DNA of 64,000 bases from Anaerovibrio sp. JC8 (GTDB taxonomy: Bacteria > Bacillota > Negativicutes > Selenomonadales > Selenomonadaceae): NCBI RefSeq assembly GCF_002100115.1, contig NZ_ANBM01000010.1:16783-80782 (forward strand), read 5' to 3'. The translations under genes were made by a program, and so were the position numbers. The first letter of the stretch is position 1; each line of letters begins with the position of its first letter. A model generated the notes under the pieces. It saw only the letters and a program-made list of their open reading frames with translations, had not been told where the DNA came from and ran no database searches. This document shows positions 48,250 to 57,586 of this stretch, in pieces.

Positions 48250-48353
48250 CCATATTGATCGTATGTGTAAATGTAATATAAAATTACACACTTCTACTCA
48301 TTCTCTCCCCTGCCTGTTCCCCTTTCAAAAACAGGCAGGGCCTTTTTTTATTT
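48250..48353 (+). ncRNA. Operator-like palindrome plus hairpin RNA with C-rich loop
   Basis: TGTGTAA and TTACACA flank a TATAAAA -10-like box (about 48270-48296). The transcript would begin near 48290 and hold CCCTGCCTGT/ACAGGCAGGG with loop TCCCCTTTCAAAA and a seven-T tail. It resembles the C-rich-loop sRNAs at 19.5-20.7 kb in principle, though only one hairpin is present. Confidence 0.4.
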
Positions 48354-48442
48354 TTTGTAATACATCATTTCATTATCCGTAAGTATGGACATAAAAGATA
48401 AAACAAAACGGGCACAGCCCATAAAGAAGGGAGATAAATATT

Positions 48443-48637
48443 ATGAACAAGAAATATGAACTCAACGAAATGGAATTAAATCAGGTAGCCGGTGGCCGCC
48501 CACGCATTCGCCTTCATGGCCCACGCCGTAAGCCTTTCCAGATCATCCGTGATATTATTGATTTAGTAAAGGATATCACAAGCCCTAAGAAGGATACTCC
48601 ACAGCAGACTCCACAGGAGCCAAAGAAGGCTGCATAA
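48443..48637 (+). CDS. Double-glycine leader peptide (bacteriocin-like)
   Basis: The 64-aa peptide has a classic leader MNKKYELNEMELNQVAGG (18 aa) and a basic core (RPRIRLHGPRRKPFQII..., then KDITSPKKDTP). GG leaders are cut by C39-peptidase ABC exporters. The Arg/Pro-rich core resembles antimicrobial or signalling peptides. No exporter or immunity gene is nearby. GGGAG lies 10 bp before the ATG. Confidence 0.8.
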   Translation: MNKKYELNEMELNQVAGGRPRIRLHGPRRKPFQIIRDIIDLVKDITSPKKDTPQQTPQEPKKAA

Positions 48638-48739
48638 AAAATAACAGTCCTTTCTTCTAAGTGGATTTAGAGGAATTAATATATCGCCCATCTCCTTCTA
48701 TCTGCTTGTTTCTCCTCTCCAAGAATCAGGCAGAAGATA

Positions 48740-48778
48740 TAAATAGATCCCCTGGCTACAAAGTCAGGGGATTTCTAT
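48740..48778. terminator. Terminator after the first double-glycine peptide gene
   Basis: AATAGATCCCCTG pairs with CAGGGGATTTCTATT around a 10-nt loop. Confidence 0.65.
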
Positions 48779-48909
48779 TGCACTTCTTAAATCCAAAATA
48801 TAATAAATGTGTTATAAAAAATATGTATTATTAGTAATACTCTGAGTATTTAGTCGTATGTATAGGCAAGAAAAGAAAAACATAAACAACAAAGAAAGGG
48901 GTGCTGAAA

Positions 48910-49104
48910 ATGAAAAAGGCAGAGATGATGAACAAGATGGAACTGGACATCATGGCAATGGAGAATGTATCAGGTGGAACTGTTCCTCCTGAGATTCCAC
49001 CTGCTCTTGTTAACGAAACTGGCCCACTGGGCACCTGCGACCCGCCAAAAGGCACTGGCCCTCTCGGCAACGCAGTTGGTCCTGTGAATGATTGGCGCCG
49101 CTAA
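48910..49104 (+). CDS. Second double-glycine leader peptide
   Basis: The 64-aa peptide has a leader ending in MAMENVSGG (about residue 25) and a Pro/Gly-rich acidic core (TVPPEIPPALVNETGPLG, one Cys, TGPLGNAVGPVNDW). It lies beside the 48443 peptide, so a two-peptide system is possible. AAAGGG precedes ATG 48910. Upstream, CGTATGTATAGGCA (48855) resembles 6698-6711. The stop is followed by a worn yvrJ tail (GAAATCCGCAAGGAACAC). Confidence 0.75.
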   Translation: MKKAEMMNKMELDIMAMENVSGGTVPPEIPPALVNETGPLGTCDPPKGTGPLGNAVGPVNDWRR

Positions 49105-49170
49105 TCCTGTTGGCGAGGATGCCAAGGAGTTGGAAATCCGCAAGGAACACACGGAAGCAGACAGAAAATG

Positions 49171-49203
49171 AATACCCTGGCTAAAAAAAGCCAGGGTATT
49201 TCT
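49171..49203. terminator. Bidirectional terminator between peptide gene and large RNA
   Basis: AATACCCTGGCT pairs with AGCCAGGGTATT over a loop of seven A/T; T or A runs flank both sides. Confidence 0.8.
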
Positions 49204-49204
49204 A

Positions 49205-50105
49205 TTGGAAAGGGTATAAAGGAAGCCACCCACAACCGCCCCCTCTTATGGGCTTCCCGCCCCGGCCCCAGACCGTGGCTCCAGCTCCAACGATGGGCCA
49301 AAGCCACTTACTGGGTGCCACCGATGGAAGTGAGCCGTGAAAGCCGGGCGGCTTCCCATTCGTCCAGCCACCCAACTTTCCCGTCTGCCCTACTCGTAGG
49401 CTCTCTCCGAACAGTAGAGTATGGAACCTGCAAGCAGAACCCATACCCTACTGTCGGCATGTGGGCCAGTGCCAACTACCAGGCCAGTATCAGCGGTCAC
49501 TGTCCTGTCGCTCCCTTCCGCTCCGCTTCATCAGCAGCTTATTCTGCTTCTCTCCAGTCCGCGCACTCCAGCCACCGCTAAAACCACGACTATAAGAGAG
49601 GCCCCGGAGGGTATCACTACACCCCAGAGTGGCGTAGTCATACCCCCGTTTTTTATTTCTCATCTTCTCTAAGAGAGTAGCGGGCGCATACTGCCCCCGC
49701 GGTAGGTTGGCTTTTGTTACGGCAAAAGCCATTTTAAGCGGGAGGCGACTCTGGGGCTACTACTATGAGTATGGCAGGGGACCCTGATGGAGCATCCAGC
49801 CGTGTCACGCTCTTAAACCGACACTCCCCCTGTATGCTCTGGGTTTTGTCCCCAGCTCATAAGGCAGTCTGGTGAGCGTCCGATAAGTTCCTTTCGTCTA
49901 TCGGAAGTAAAACCAGACCCGCCAGGACCGCCACCCTCTTTTACTGTCCGATAGACAAACTTATCGAAAGCTGACCAGTCTTTCGTGCCCTCTCTCCCTC
50001 GCGGGACCCCACCCACCAGCCGGGGCCGCAGCTGCACACAGACATAAAAAGAGAGCGCAGCCGCACCCCCGGCATACGCCCCGCCCATAAATTAAATAAT
50101 ATAAT
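49205..50105 (-). ncRNA. Large GC-rich structured non-coding RNA, copy 2
   Basis: Read on the minus strand, about 900 nt match copy 1 (22020-23450) in the same block order: AATTTATGGGCGGGG, GCGCTCTCTTT, TTTCGATAA, CTTATGAG, CGCTTAAAATGGCTT with stem GGCTTTTG/CAAAAGCC, CGCTACTCTCTTAGAGA, TACCCTCCGGGGCC, TTGGCACTGG, GGGTTCTGCTTGCAGGTTCCAT, CGGCTCACTTC and GTGGGTGGCTTCC. Order of two blocks near the 3' half differs (TTGGCACTGG precedes the GGTTCTGC block here), so one copy is rearranged. All ORFs crossing it are on-off shadows without ribosome binding sites. Candidate class: ornate RNA such as GOLLD or ROOL, or a new one. Confidence 0.65.
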
Positions 50106-50115
50106 TTCTCCAAGC

Positions 50116-50229
50116 AAAAAGAGAGCCATTTCTGACTCTCTTACTTTTTTAGTTCCTCATTTATACGGCTGAGGTTCACCGACATTTCTTAAGACTCACT
50201 TAACGGTAGAGATTCACCGACTTTTTCTT
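50116..50229 (-). ncRNA. Putative small RNA with strong promoter, upstream of large RNA copy 2
   Basis: On the minus strand TTGACA (50264-50259), a 17-bp spacer and TATACT (50241-50236) form a near-consensus promoter. The transcript has two similar units (GTCGGTGAATCTCTACCGT and GTCGGTGAACCTCAGCCGT) and ends in AGAGAG/CTCTCT with five T. Either an independent sRNA or a leader with read-through into the large RNA. Confidence 0.6.
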
Positions 50230-50301
50230 GCTTCGAGTATAAACGGTATTTTTGATATTGTCAATTATGACAGCTAAGGACTACCAGAGCACCCCCTATC
50301 T

Positions 50302-51423
50302 CTAACGTTTATCATTATATGAAGTGTTTGAGTACCCCTGTTTATTTAAATTCTCAATAAACTTATCCAATTTCCTTCGTCCTATTTCTTTAAACCATTT
50401 TTTATCACCAACAATTTTCACAATTTGTGGGCTGATAGCATAATAGCACTTAATAAACAGGCGACCATACCATGAGGATCCCAAACAATAATCTCGATAT
50501 CGGCGTAATGTCCAGACTTCTGGGCAATCATATGAACCGTATACACACGTTGCAATATAACAGCCAGCTTTTTGTGCGCCAGTACCACCTTTTGTTGGTG
50601 AAACAAGTCTTGAAGGAAGAATATAATCCGGTTCTATTTTTCTTCTTTCGTTCAAGATAAATTCCGCCACATCATAGCAATACTGTGCCCCTTCATTGGA
50701 AATATAATGCGTGAGTCCCCTATCTATAGAATCATTATATTTTTTAGTGCACGCTAATAATTCAGATATAATATTATCCATTGTCAATAAAATATCATCT
50801 TTCATTTTTTTATAGTTTGCAAAAACAGCTATTTCGTACGATAACAATGATGTCTGTAGTTTTAATATTTCTGAACTAATATCAAGAAATTCTTTATATG
50901 ACGACTCTATAACTTTTTCATTATCGTCTATATACACATCAACAGCAAGATTATGTAAGCTTACGACTCTACTTGTTACCAGGCTACACGCCGACACTAT
51001 TTTTCCTTCTTTGATACTATATGATAAATCGGTATCATTCTCCACTGATTCAATATATTCATCAAGATGATTGATAGGTCCATTAATTGCTGAACGTGTA
51101 TTTATAGTAATAGCTGATGCAGATGCTATCATACGCTTAAATTTACGCTCATAATCAGCTGGATCGTCTTCTACAACTTCAGTGTAATATTTATATGCCT
51201 CCTGCCAATCTCCACGCTCATACGCTTCATCACCAAGTTTCTTTATGTGAGCAAGATTATCTTTCTTTATAGTAATTGTACCTGTAACTTCAATAGGGCC
51301 ATCCGTTATAAGTTTCCTTGCTTCATCTAATGTATATTTGCAACCACAATGCTGACAAACAAATACGCCATCGTGTTTAATAAGGTCATTGCTTCCGCAC
51401 ATTTCACATTTAATAATTTGCAT
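50302..51423 (-). CDS. Zinc-ribbon protein with C-terminal CFI-box-type domain
   Basis: The 373-aa protein begins with a TFIIB-like zinc ribbon (CEMCGSNDLIKHDGVFVCQHC), then a TPR-like region (GDEAYERGDWQEAYKYYTEVVEDDP), a middle helical region, and a C-terminal Cys-rich segment (CYIATCVYGSYDCPEVW, LRRYRDYCL, FIKCYYAISPQIV) typical of the CFI-box-CTERM group. That ending is found on many bacterial proteins of unknown role. GGAGGGG precedes ATG 51423. Function unknown. Confidence 0.75.
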   Translation of the reverse strand: MQIIKCEMCGSNDLIKHDGVFVCQHCGCKYTLDEARKLITDGPIEVTGTITIKKDNLAHIKKLGDEAYERGDWQEAYKYYTEVVEDDPADYERKFKRMIASASAITINTRSAINGPINHLDEYIESVENDTDLSYSIKEGKIVSACSLVTSRVVSLHNLAVDVYIDDNEKVIESSYKEFLDISSEILKLQTSLLSYEIAVFANYKKMKDDILLTMDNIISELLACTKKYNDSIDRGLTHYISNEGAQYCYDVAEFILNERRKIEPDYILPSRLVSPTKGGTGAQKAGCYIATCVYGSYDCPEVWTLRRYRDYCLGSSWYGRLFIKCYYAISPQIVKIVGDKKWFKEIGRRKLDKFIENLNKQGYSNTSYNDKR

Positions 51424-51703
51424 TACTATCCCCTCCATAAAAAAACAAATCGCAGTTATATTTATTCTATTTGAAACAATAAAACCCTTTTCGCTTTTTA
51501 ATGACCGTATTATCCCAGCCCACCAGCCAGGGCCAAAAAAGCAAGCGTTTTCCTTACTTCTAACCTTATCAGAGAATCTATATATTATGAAATAACCTTT
51601 GGTAAGTATTATTACATCATGCTATAATTTCCAAAGACACAGAAAATACCTTTAAAAGTTTTTATTTGGACTCTATAGGCATATTCAAATTGGAGAAATA
51701 GTT

Positions 51704-52348
51704 ATGGTTCCACTAGACAAAACCAAAACATATAACGATCATGAAGAAATAAAAAAAATGGGAGCTATATGGAATGGTAGATTTTGGTACGTTCCACCCA
51801 ACAATGATTATAAAGAATTCACAAGATGGCTACCAAATCACATTTTACAGCCCTTACTAAATCACGAAGAAATCATTTTAGCATCATATTTTAAAAAAAC
51901 ACTTTATTCCATTTTAAAACGCGGTTTTAAGGACGATATAAAACAAGGAAGGGCAAACGAAGATGACTGGACCCTGTATACTTACTGGATAAATAATGCC
52001 GATTGGCTCTCAATGGAATCCTTATTAGAAAAAGCAGATCTTGATGTTTTCCCTATAATCGAATTAAACAACCTCCCCTTCAACAAATGCCCTAGAGGCT
52101 TTGAGGTAAGGGGAATCGGGGATTACTGTTCTTATAACGATGTGTTTGAGCAATATCAAACAACAGGTCTTTTCTTCACAGATGAACTAAAATTTGCCGT
52201 TTATTTTTATAAAAAAATTAACGAAAAATATTATTTCCAAGAAAGGGATATAGATATTTACGAATTTTACGATGATAATGCCGAAGAACAAATTTTTAAT
52301 GATATATTTGAAACACTAAAAACAGGTCCAAGACACAACAAATTTTAG
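51704..52348 (+). CDS. DUF5710-domain protein
   Basis: The 214-aa protein starts with VPLDKTKTYNDHEEIKKMGA and WNGRFWYVPPNNDYKEFTRWLP, the DUF5710 module (residues 1-45) known from mobilisation and replication proteins of mobile elements. The rest is not recognised; it contains RGFEVRGIGDYC and an FFTDELKFAVYFYKKI strand-helix. GGAGAAA lies near the ATG. It is flanked by AT-rich spacers without further genes. Confidence 0.7.
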   Translation: MVPLDKTKTYNDHEEIKKMGAIWNGRFWYVPPNNDYKEFTRWLPNHILQPLLNHEEIILASYFKKTLYSILKRGFKDDIKQGRANEDDWTLYTYWINNADWLSMESLLEKADLDVFPIIELNNLPFNKCPRGFEVRGIGDYCSYNDVFEQYQTTGLFFTDELKFAVYFYKKINEKYYFQERDIDIYEFYDDNAEEQIFNDIFETLKTGPRHNKF

Positions 52349-52387
52349 TCAGTAACCATCCCGATTCGGCCATTATTCAACATGATT

Positions 52388-52490
52388 CAAGGACTCACTC
52401 ATTTTTTATGTATGAGTCCTTTTGGGTGCAATACTCTCATATAAACTCCCAAAATAAAAAAGCAGCCGCTTTCTTTCTGGCTGCCTTTAA
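52388..52490. terminator. Two terminators between the DUF5710 gene and the convergent operon
   Basis: AAGGACTCA...TGAGTCCTT (52388-52425) ends the plus-strand gene. AAAGGCAGCC/GGCTGCTTT (52456-52488, T run on the minus strand) ends the GHKL operon. Confidence 0.75.
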
Positions 52491-52500
52491 TGTAAGAATA

Positions 52501-53283
52501 TCACTTTTTCTGCATTTTTTTATTTAACTTAATGATATATGACTTTGCCATATTATAGATCTTTTCTTCTTCATATAAATCAAGCAAATACGTTCCCGAT
52601 AACAAATTCATATATTTACCAGTTTGCTGGATTATTATTTTCCCTACTTTCACCCCTTTTCTGTCTTTATCCGGAATCCCGCTTTCTTCCTCTGCCATAT
52701 ACGCCTTGTCCAAATCATACAAAGCCTTCAATACACCGTGCATCACATTGTATTGCTGGCATACAGGCTGCTCGCAAATAAACTGGATAACATCTGTATG
52801 AGTACAAACAAATTGTGTAAGTTCATACGGATCACTGTAACTATCATCCTTTGTGACCCTTCCTATCCACCACAACCGTGACATTCCATTTCTGAACAAA
52901 GAACGGTGCGGACCATACCCAAATAAATATTTTGTACAAACAGCCTGCTCATTTGTTGCAGGCCAACGCTTCTTCATATAATCAAGCTGCTCGGACAATG
53001 TATATGCAGCCCACAGTTTTTCCTCTGATGCCTGGGAATCTGTGAGTCCCTGCATGGATTCATAAACCGCCTTAACGTTATATATATCTTCCTGTAATTT
53101 ATTTTCCCCTGAACATTTTAACTTAAATTCTTTGATTTCCAACGACATGCTTTTTATAATGCTCTCATCATCAAAAAGCTCATGCAAGCTCTTTTTGTTT
53201 GAGCAAATCACATCATCATATATTTTTTTGGCATTACGACGGCACATTGCCACAGAATCTGAGTTCATGTATTTAACTTTCAT
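52501..53283 (-). CDS. Unknown protein C of the GHKL/methyltransferase operon
   Basis: The 260-aa, mostly helical protein has a GMSRLWWIGRVTKDDSYSDPYELTQF motif in two blocks near 130-160 and a C-terminal TGKYMNLLSGTYLLDLYEE segment. The LWW-I-G-R...DPYELT pattern recalls a DUF (possibly DUF6339) found in defence-type loci; I am not sure of the number. It overlaps gene 53273 by 11 bp, so it belongs to the operon. Confidence 0.6.
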   Translation of the reverse strand: MKVKYMNSDSVAMCRRNAKKIYDDVICSNKKSLHELFDDESIIKSMSLEIKEFKLKCSGENKLQEDIYNVKAVYESMQGLTDSQASEEKLWAAYTLSEQLDYMKKRWPATNEQAVCTKYLFGYGPHRSLFRNGMSRLWWIGRVTKDDSYSDPYELTQFVCTHTDVIQFICEQPVCQQYNVMHGVLKALYDLDKAYMAEEESGIPDKDRKGVKVGKIIIQQTGKYMNLLSGTYLLDLYEEEKIYNMAKSYIIKLNKKMQKK

Positions 53284-54133
53284 TATTATCGACTCCTATT
53301 TCTGTAAGTTTTATTAATCCGTTAAATACTGGGTCCTGCAGGAGTTTTTGAGTTTCTTCATAGGGTTCAATATTTTTAATTTCAGCCTCCAAATTCCTGC
53401 CATTCTTCAGATAGTAATTTTTCAGACTAAGATACCAGCGGCTGTCCTGAACCGTTTCTATACCGCCTTCCTGTTTTAGCTCGTAAAACGCTTTCATAAA
53501 CGCAGGTACTATCAACATACTGTATAAAACCTCTTTATATCTTGGGTCTTTTGATAAAGAACGGTATGCATTAAATGCTTCCTTGGACAAATAAACTTGT
53601 ATTTTTTGATCGCTGGTGTCAATTCTTGCCTGTTTAGCACTTAAATCCATTAAAACCGAGCAAATACTAGGTTTATCTGAAAATTCATCATAGGTCTTAT
53701 TAATAATGCACTCAACTCTGTGACCTATCCCCAGAATCATTCCCTGCTGAACATTAAATTGCAGCCCTTTATAATCTTCAATAAAATCATCACTGCCAAA
53801 ATTATTGATATCTTCTGCTGCCATCAGAAAGGTTGAGACCTCCGTCTTGCCGTTCAAAAAGGTATCTTTTACTGAAATTACTTCATCCAATGACGATAAT
53901 ATATACATTTTTCTGAAACATGTCTGTTTGCATTCAACATGGCAACCGATTACAACTTTTCCAATTTTGAAAAGATTTTCCAGTTCTTTATTATGCATCT
54001 CGGTCTTAACCCTTATTGCCACATCAGACATATCGTGCTTTATTTCTATATTGGTTTTAAAATAACTGGCATTATAATTATCTGTCGTGCTTCCCAAAAG
54101 CGGGATAGGATAATAATTACTACGCCTTTTCAT
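53273..54133 (-). CDS. Unknown protein B of the GHKL/methyltransferase operon
   Basis: The 286-aa protein has an N-terminal beta domain (YYPIPLLGSTTDNYNASYF, VIGCHVECKQTCFRKMY with three Cys, FNVQQGMILGIG) and a helical C-terminus (YKEVLYSMLIVPAFMKAFYEL). No known catalytic motif. It overlaps the GHKL ATPase by 14 bp and gene 52501 by 11 bp: a tightly coupled three-gene core. Confidence 0.6.
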   Translation of the reverse strand: MKRRSNYYPIPLLGSTTDNYNASYFKTNIEIKHDMSDVAIRVKTEMHNKELENLFKIGKVVIGCHVECKQTCFRKMYILSSLDEVISVKDTFLNGKTEVSTFLMAAEDINNFGSDDFIEDYKGLQFNVQQGMILGIGHRVECIINKTYDEFSDKPSICSVLMDLSAKQARIDTSDQKIQVYLSKEAFNAYRSLSKDPRYKEVLYSMLIVPAFMKAFYELKQEGGIETVQDSRWYLSLKNYYLKNGRNLEAEIKNIEPYEETQKLLQDPVFNGLIKLTEIGVDNNES

Positions 54134-56072
54134 AAGCCTTCACCTCGATTGAGCAATATATATCTGTATCCAATACGGCATCAATTATCTTTTTTTCACC
54201 CTGAACAAATTTCATCTTGCCTATAATATTATTCTTTACAGGCAATATTTCATCGCCAATGGATGCGCTGATAATTTCTACCGGATATATTTCTGTTTCC
54301 GCAGACAAATATATTTCCATTTCACAGTCAGCCGCATCCCTGCTTGGTACAACCAGCAAACGGTATTTGCCATTTTGCGGATCAAGGCAAATCGACCTTA
54401 AACTGCTTAAATTTACCAGTATTTTATGATTAGCGGTATTGTCACCTTTTTCCTCTGTATCAACATCATCAAATAATGGTATCTCTGGTTCAGGGGATGG
54501 CTCGGATTCAGATTCAGGATCAGATTCACTGCTTTCTGACCAGTCCTCTTCATCCTGTTCATTATCGTCGCCAGCATCATCGCCATTATCCGCAGCCGGA
54601 ATATCAGTATTGTCATCATCGAGGCGTGTATCATCATTGCCCAACGGAGCTATATGAGGATCTTCATCTACCATGATATCAATAGTATCCGTTGAATCAG
54701 GTACTTTCTCTTCAGATGATATTTCATCCCCATTATTGATTGTTGTATTTTCATCATCATCTTCATCCGGCAGTATGCTTCCCAGTCCTGCAACATCCAT
54801 TTCAGATACATTTGTAGTGTTAAATATTTCATCAACAAACGCTTTGATTTCTTTGCGCAGAGAATCCAATAATTTTTTTGCTTCCCGTCTGGCTTTATTA
54901 TCCAATAAATTATCAACCATCCAGTCTGTGTGCTCAGGATTTTCAAGTTCCCTTAACCTTTCATTAATTACTTCTCCGCTAATCCAACATATACCGGCAA
55001 ATGGGGCATTTTTAAAACGATCCCATTCCTGAATAGACATTCCGTTCTTTCTTATCATTTTAATTTTGTGATGGCAGTTAGGGTCATTTTCAATAATCCA
55101 TATATCCACATCACCCATACCCTGGAAATTGATTTTCTTATGATGAACATCTGGTTCCTGTTTGGTCAAAATATTATAGTACAAATCCTGGCAATCTAAT
55201 TTGTCCTTATACTTATCAACGAAATCTCCTATCGTAGATTTATTTAAAATATGCCCACCGGCCCTAATCTCAAGTTCTCCTTTGTAAATAGCAAACAAGA
55301 AATTATCAATAACTGATGCCAATAATTTTATTGCCCAGTCTTCATCATCTGACAGTTCAGAAAAGCCAGCAATATAAATATCCGTTCCATAGTCATTTTC
55401 TTCGCGTTTATAATTCTTGTCCAGAACCAATTCGCCATCTACAGGGGCATTTTTCCCCTCACAATAATAACCAACACTTCTGTATTCATTACCTTCTTTA
55501 TCCTCGAAGGTAGCAAAACGGGCTACTCCCTGATGTAAGTGTTCCTCTTCAAGGGTATAGGTGCTATATAATATGGTTCTTAATATAGAACAGGCAAATG
55601 GGGCATTTTTTCCCAGTCCATAGCTTCCACCCGCACCAGCCTCTTTATTTGACGACCCAGTGGAACGGATTAAATTTTCCCATTCACTGTGATTATTTCT
55701 TCTCACACCGGTTGTATTATGGTCACTTATACGAAGAAATGGTATTTTCTTTTTATTAATACAATCAAGTGATTCCTTAAATGCTGCTATTTCATTTGGC
55801 TGGCCTTTTTCAACCCAATATTCATAACATTCAGTTAGGTATTCTTTATATTTTTCGTACTGAGGAATTTCTTTGCTTGATATTGTGAAAGATTCGAACT
55901 CCAACACAACTGGAATCGATGCATCCAATTCCTTATTTTTGGCATCCAAAGAGTTCTGGCATATTTCTCTTGCCAATGATGGAATACGATAACTACGAAA
56001 TTTTGCTGCATAGCTTGAATTAATTCCTTCTCTTTCCCCACCATCATTTTGTGGAAAACGCCAATTACTCAT
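54120..56072 (-). CDS. GHKL ATPase (Hsp90/MutL/MORC-like), defence-type
   Basis: The 650-aa protein has the Bergerat fold: N box REICQNSLDA (Glu36, Asn40), G1 ISDHNTTG (Asp117), and the ATP lid AGAGGSYGLGKNAPF (145-159). A second domain to about 430 follows, then a low-complexity acidic Ser/Asp/Glu/Pro linker (about 440-560) and a small C-terminal beta domain (565-650). GHKL ATPases of this kind occur in restriction-modification-like loci and are related to eukaryotic MORC proteins. A cytosine methyltransferase lies two genes upstream. Likely a DNA-clamping sensor. Confidence 0.85.
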   Translation of the reverse strand: MSNWRFPQNDGGEREGINSSYAAKFRSYRIPSLAREICQNSLDAKNKELDASIPVVLEFESFTISSKEIPQYEKYKEYLTECYEYWVEKGQPNEIAAFKESLDCINKKKIPFLRISDHNTTGVRRNNHSEWENLIRSTGSSNKEAGAGGSYGLGKNAPFACSILRTILYSTYTLEEEHLHQGVARFATFEDKEGNEYRSVGYYCEGKNAPVDGELVLDKNYKREENDYGTDIYIAGFSELSDDEDWAIKLLASVIDNFLFAIYKGELEIRAGGHILNKSTIGDFVDKYKDKLDCQDLYYNILTKQEPDVHHKKINFQGMGDVDIWIIENDPNCHHKIKMIRKNGMSIQEWDRFKNAPFAGICWISGEVINERLRELENPEHTDWMVDNLLDNKARREAKKLLDSLRKEIKAFVDEIFNTTNVSEMDVAGLGSILPDEDDDENTTINNGDEISSEEKVPDSTDTIDIMVDEDPHIAPLGNDDTRLDDDNTDIPAADNGDDAGDDNEQDEEDWSESSESDPESESEPSPEPEIPLFDDVDTEEKGDNTANHKILVNLSSLRSICLDPQNGKYRLLVVPSRDAADCEMEIYLSAETEIYPVEIISASIGDEILPVKNNIIGKMKFVQGEKKIIDAVLDTDIYCSIEVKAYEKA

Positions 56073-56084
56073 ATATAAGCCCCC

Positions 56085-56306
56085 TTATAAAATAAAACGC
56101 TTCCTTTTTTTAGTATTTAATTTAAACAATGCTTCCTGTTCATCCAATTCATTTCTTATACTTGCAAATATCTTCTCTACTTCTTTTGAGGTATACTCAT
56201 AATTTGATGTATTGGCACAATTACCCAACAACCGTATCATATTAAGTATTTTTTCTGTGCGACTGGTTGCCAGTCTAATAAAACGTTCATGCTTGCTTTC
56301 TTCCAT
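56085..56306 (-). CDS. Small helical protein linked to the methyltransferase
   Basis: The 73-aa protein (ESKHERFIRLATSRTEKILNMIRLLGN, YEYTSKEVEKIFASI, ending in a Lys/Arg tail) is all helix. Similar short proteins occur next to cytosine methyltransferases and restriction genes. GAGGAGG is 6 bp before ATG 56306. Perhaps an adaptor for the ATPase; role unknown. Confidence 0.65.
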   Translation of the reverse strand: MEESKHERFIRLATSRTEKILNMIRLLGNCANTSNYEYTSKEVEKIFASIRNELDEQEALFKLNTKKRKRFIL

Positions 56307-56458
56307 AGCGCACCTCCTCAATCACATTATATTATATTCTATAAATTTGCACAATATTTTTCATATATTGTTCTATTCTTACATATATTGCACAATTATT
56401 TACATATTGTAAACAATTATACTCGTTCCGAGTAATCACAGTGAGTAATCCAAGGAAC

Positions 56459-56493
56459 AAAAAAACCACTATCTTAACGACAGTGGTTTTTAT
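56459..56493. terminator. Terminator of the cytosine methyltransferase gene
   Basis: AAAACCACT pairs with AGTGGTTTT around a 10-nt loop, with A/T runs on both sides. Confidence 0.75.
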
Positions 56494-56494
56494 A

Positions 56495-57586
56495 TTAATT
56501 TTTAAAATCGATGTTACAATCTACATGGTCATATTCCACATCCGCCATTGTTTTCAGAACAGCTTCAAATATTGCTTTTGCGCCGGCAACCGGCACAGCC
56601 ATTCCAATCTGACGACGGACTTTTTCCTTATTGCCCATAAACACATAATCATCCGGGAAGGTCTGCAATCTGGCACGTTCCCGGTTAGTTAATGCTCTCG
56701 GTTCTTTCCAGTGATAAATATGAGTACCACCACCGCCAGAACCTGTTACTGTGTATGATGGTGCATCAGGAACCAATCTTCGATAAATCTGACTGATTGT
56801 GGCCCCTTTAACTTTCAGCTGCAACTCAGGATGCTTTTTTAACTCTTCTGCATTAAAAGCATTTTCGCCTGGTTTTATATAGGATAGTCTCTCTCTTACC
56901 CTTTCAGTCATAAATGATGGCTCGTTATTTGGTGCTGTACGCGGAATACCAGACAGAGCTTTTTCCGCTGAAACATCTATATCACTATACATTTTAGGTG
57001 ATGGCGGATAATATACCTTCTTTATGTCATCTTTTATACCAATGATAATAATTCTGTGTCTGGTCTGAGGTACACCATATTCCTCAAATTTATACAGATG
57101 CGGATAAAGATGATAGCCACATTCCCTCATATCATTCATTATTTGAGAAAAGGCCTTGCCATCATTTGCACTGGTCAGACCGCTAACATTCTCAGCCAAA
57201 AACCATTTTGGTTTAAATTTATCTAATACTTTAACCCCATAAGAATACAGTGCCCCATACTCTCCATCTAAACCATTCTTCTCTCCAACATTGGAAAAAT
57301 CATTACACGGAAAGCCAAACGCAAACGCATCAAATGGATGATCCCTAAACAACGGATTATTCTCACTGATGTCAATACTTCTTACATCAGCGCAAATCAC
57401 ACTGTTGGCATTGTCATTTCTGCATATATTGCGCTTATATGTATGACATGTATCTTCATCTCTATCATTTGCCCATGAGTGTTTAATACTCCATTCGCCT
57501 TTTCCAGGAACACGCACTTTAGCCTGCATCGCCCCACAGGCAAGACCTCCTGGGCCCGAAAAGAATTCGCCTAGTTTATACTGCAT
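56495..57586 (-). CDS. C5-cytosine DNA methyltransferase of the GHKL operon
   Basis: The 363-aa protein has motif I EFFSGPGGLACGAM (7-20), IV GFPCNDFSNVG (catalytic Cys about 94), VI LAENVSGL, VIII RHRIIIIG, a TVTGSGGGG-type target region and IX/X RLQTFPDDYVF with GMAVPV. It is distinct from the 35447 enzyme. AAGGTG precedes the ATG. It probably marks self DNA for the GHKL system encoded downstream. Confidence 0.95.
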   Translation of the reverse strand: MQYKLGEFFSGPGGLACGAMQAKVRVPGKGEWSIKHSWANDRDEDTCHTYKRNICRNDNANSVICADVRSIDISENNPLFRDHPFDAFAFGFPCNDFSNVGEKNGLDGEYGALYSYGVKVLDKFKPKWFLAENVSGLTSANDGKAFSQIMNDMRECGYHLYPHLYKFEEYGVPQTRHRIIIIGIKDDIKKVYYPPSPKMYSDIDVSAEKALSGIPRTAPNNEPSFMTERVRERLSYIKPGENAFNAEELKKHPELQLKVKGATISQIYRRLVPDAPSYTVTGSGGGGTHIYHWKEPRALTNRERARLQTFPDDYVFMGNKEKVRRQIGMAVPVAGAKAIFEAVLKTMADVEYDHVDCNIDFKN

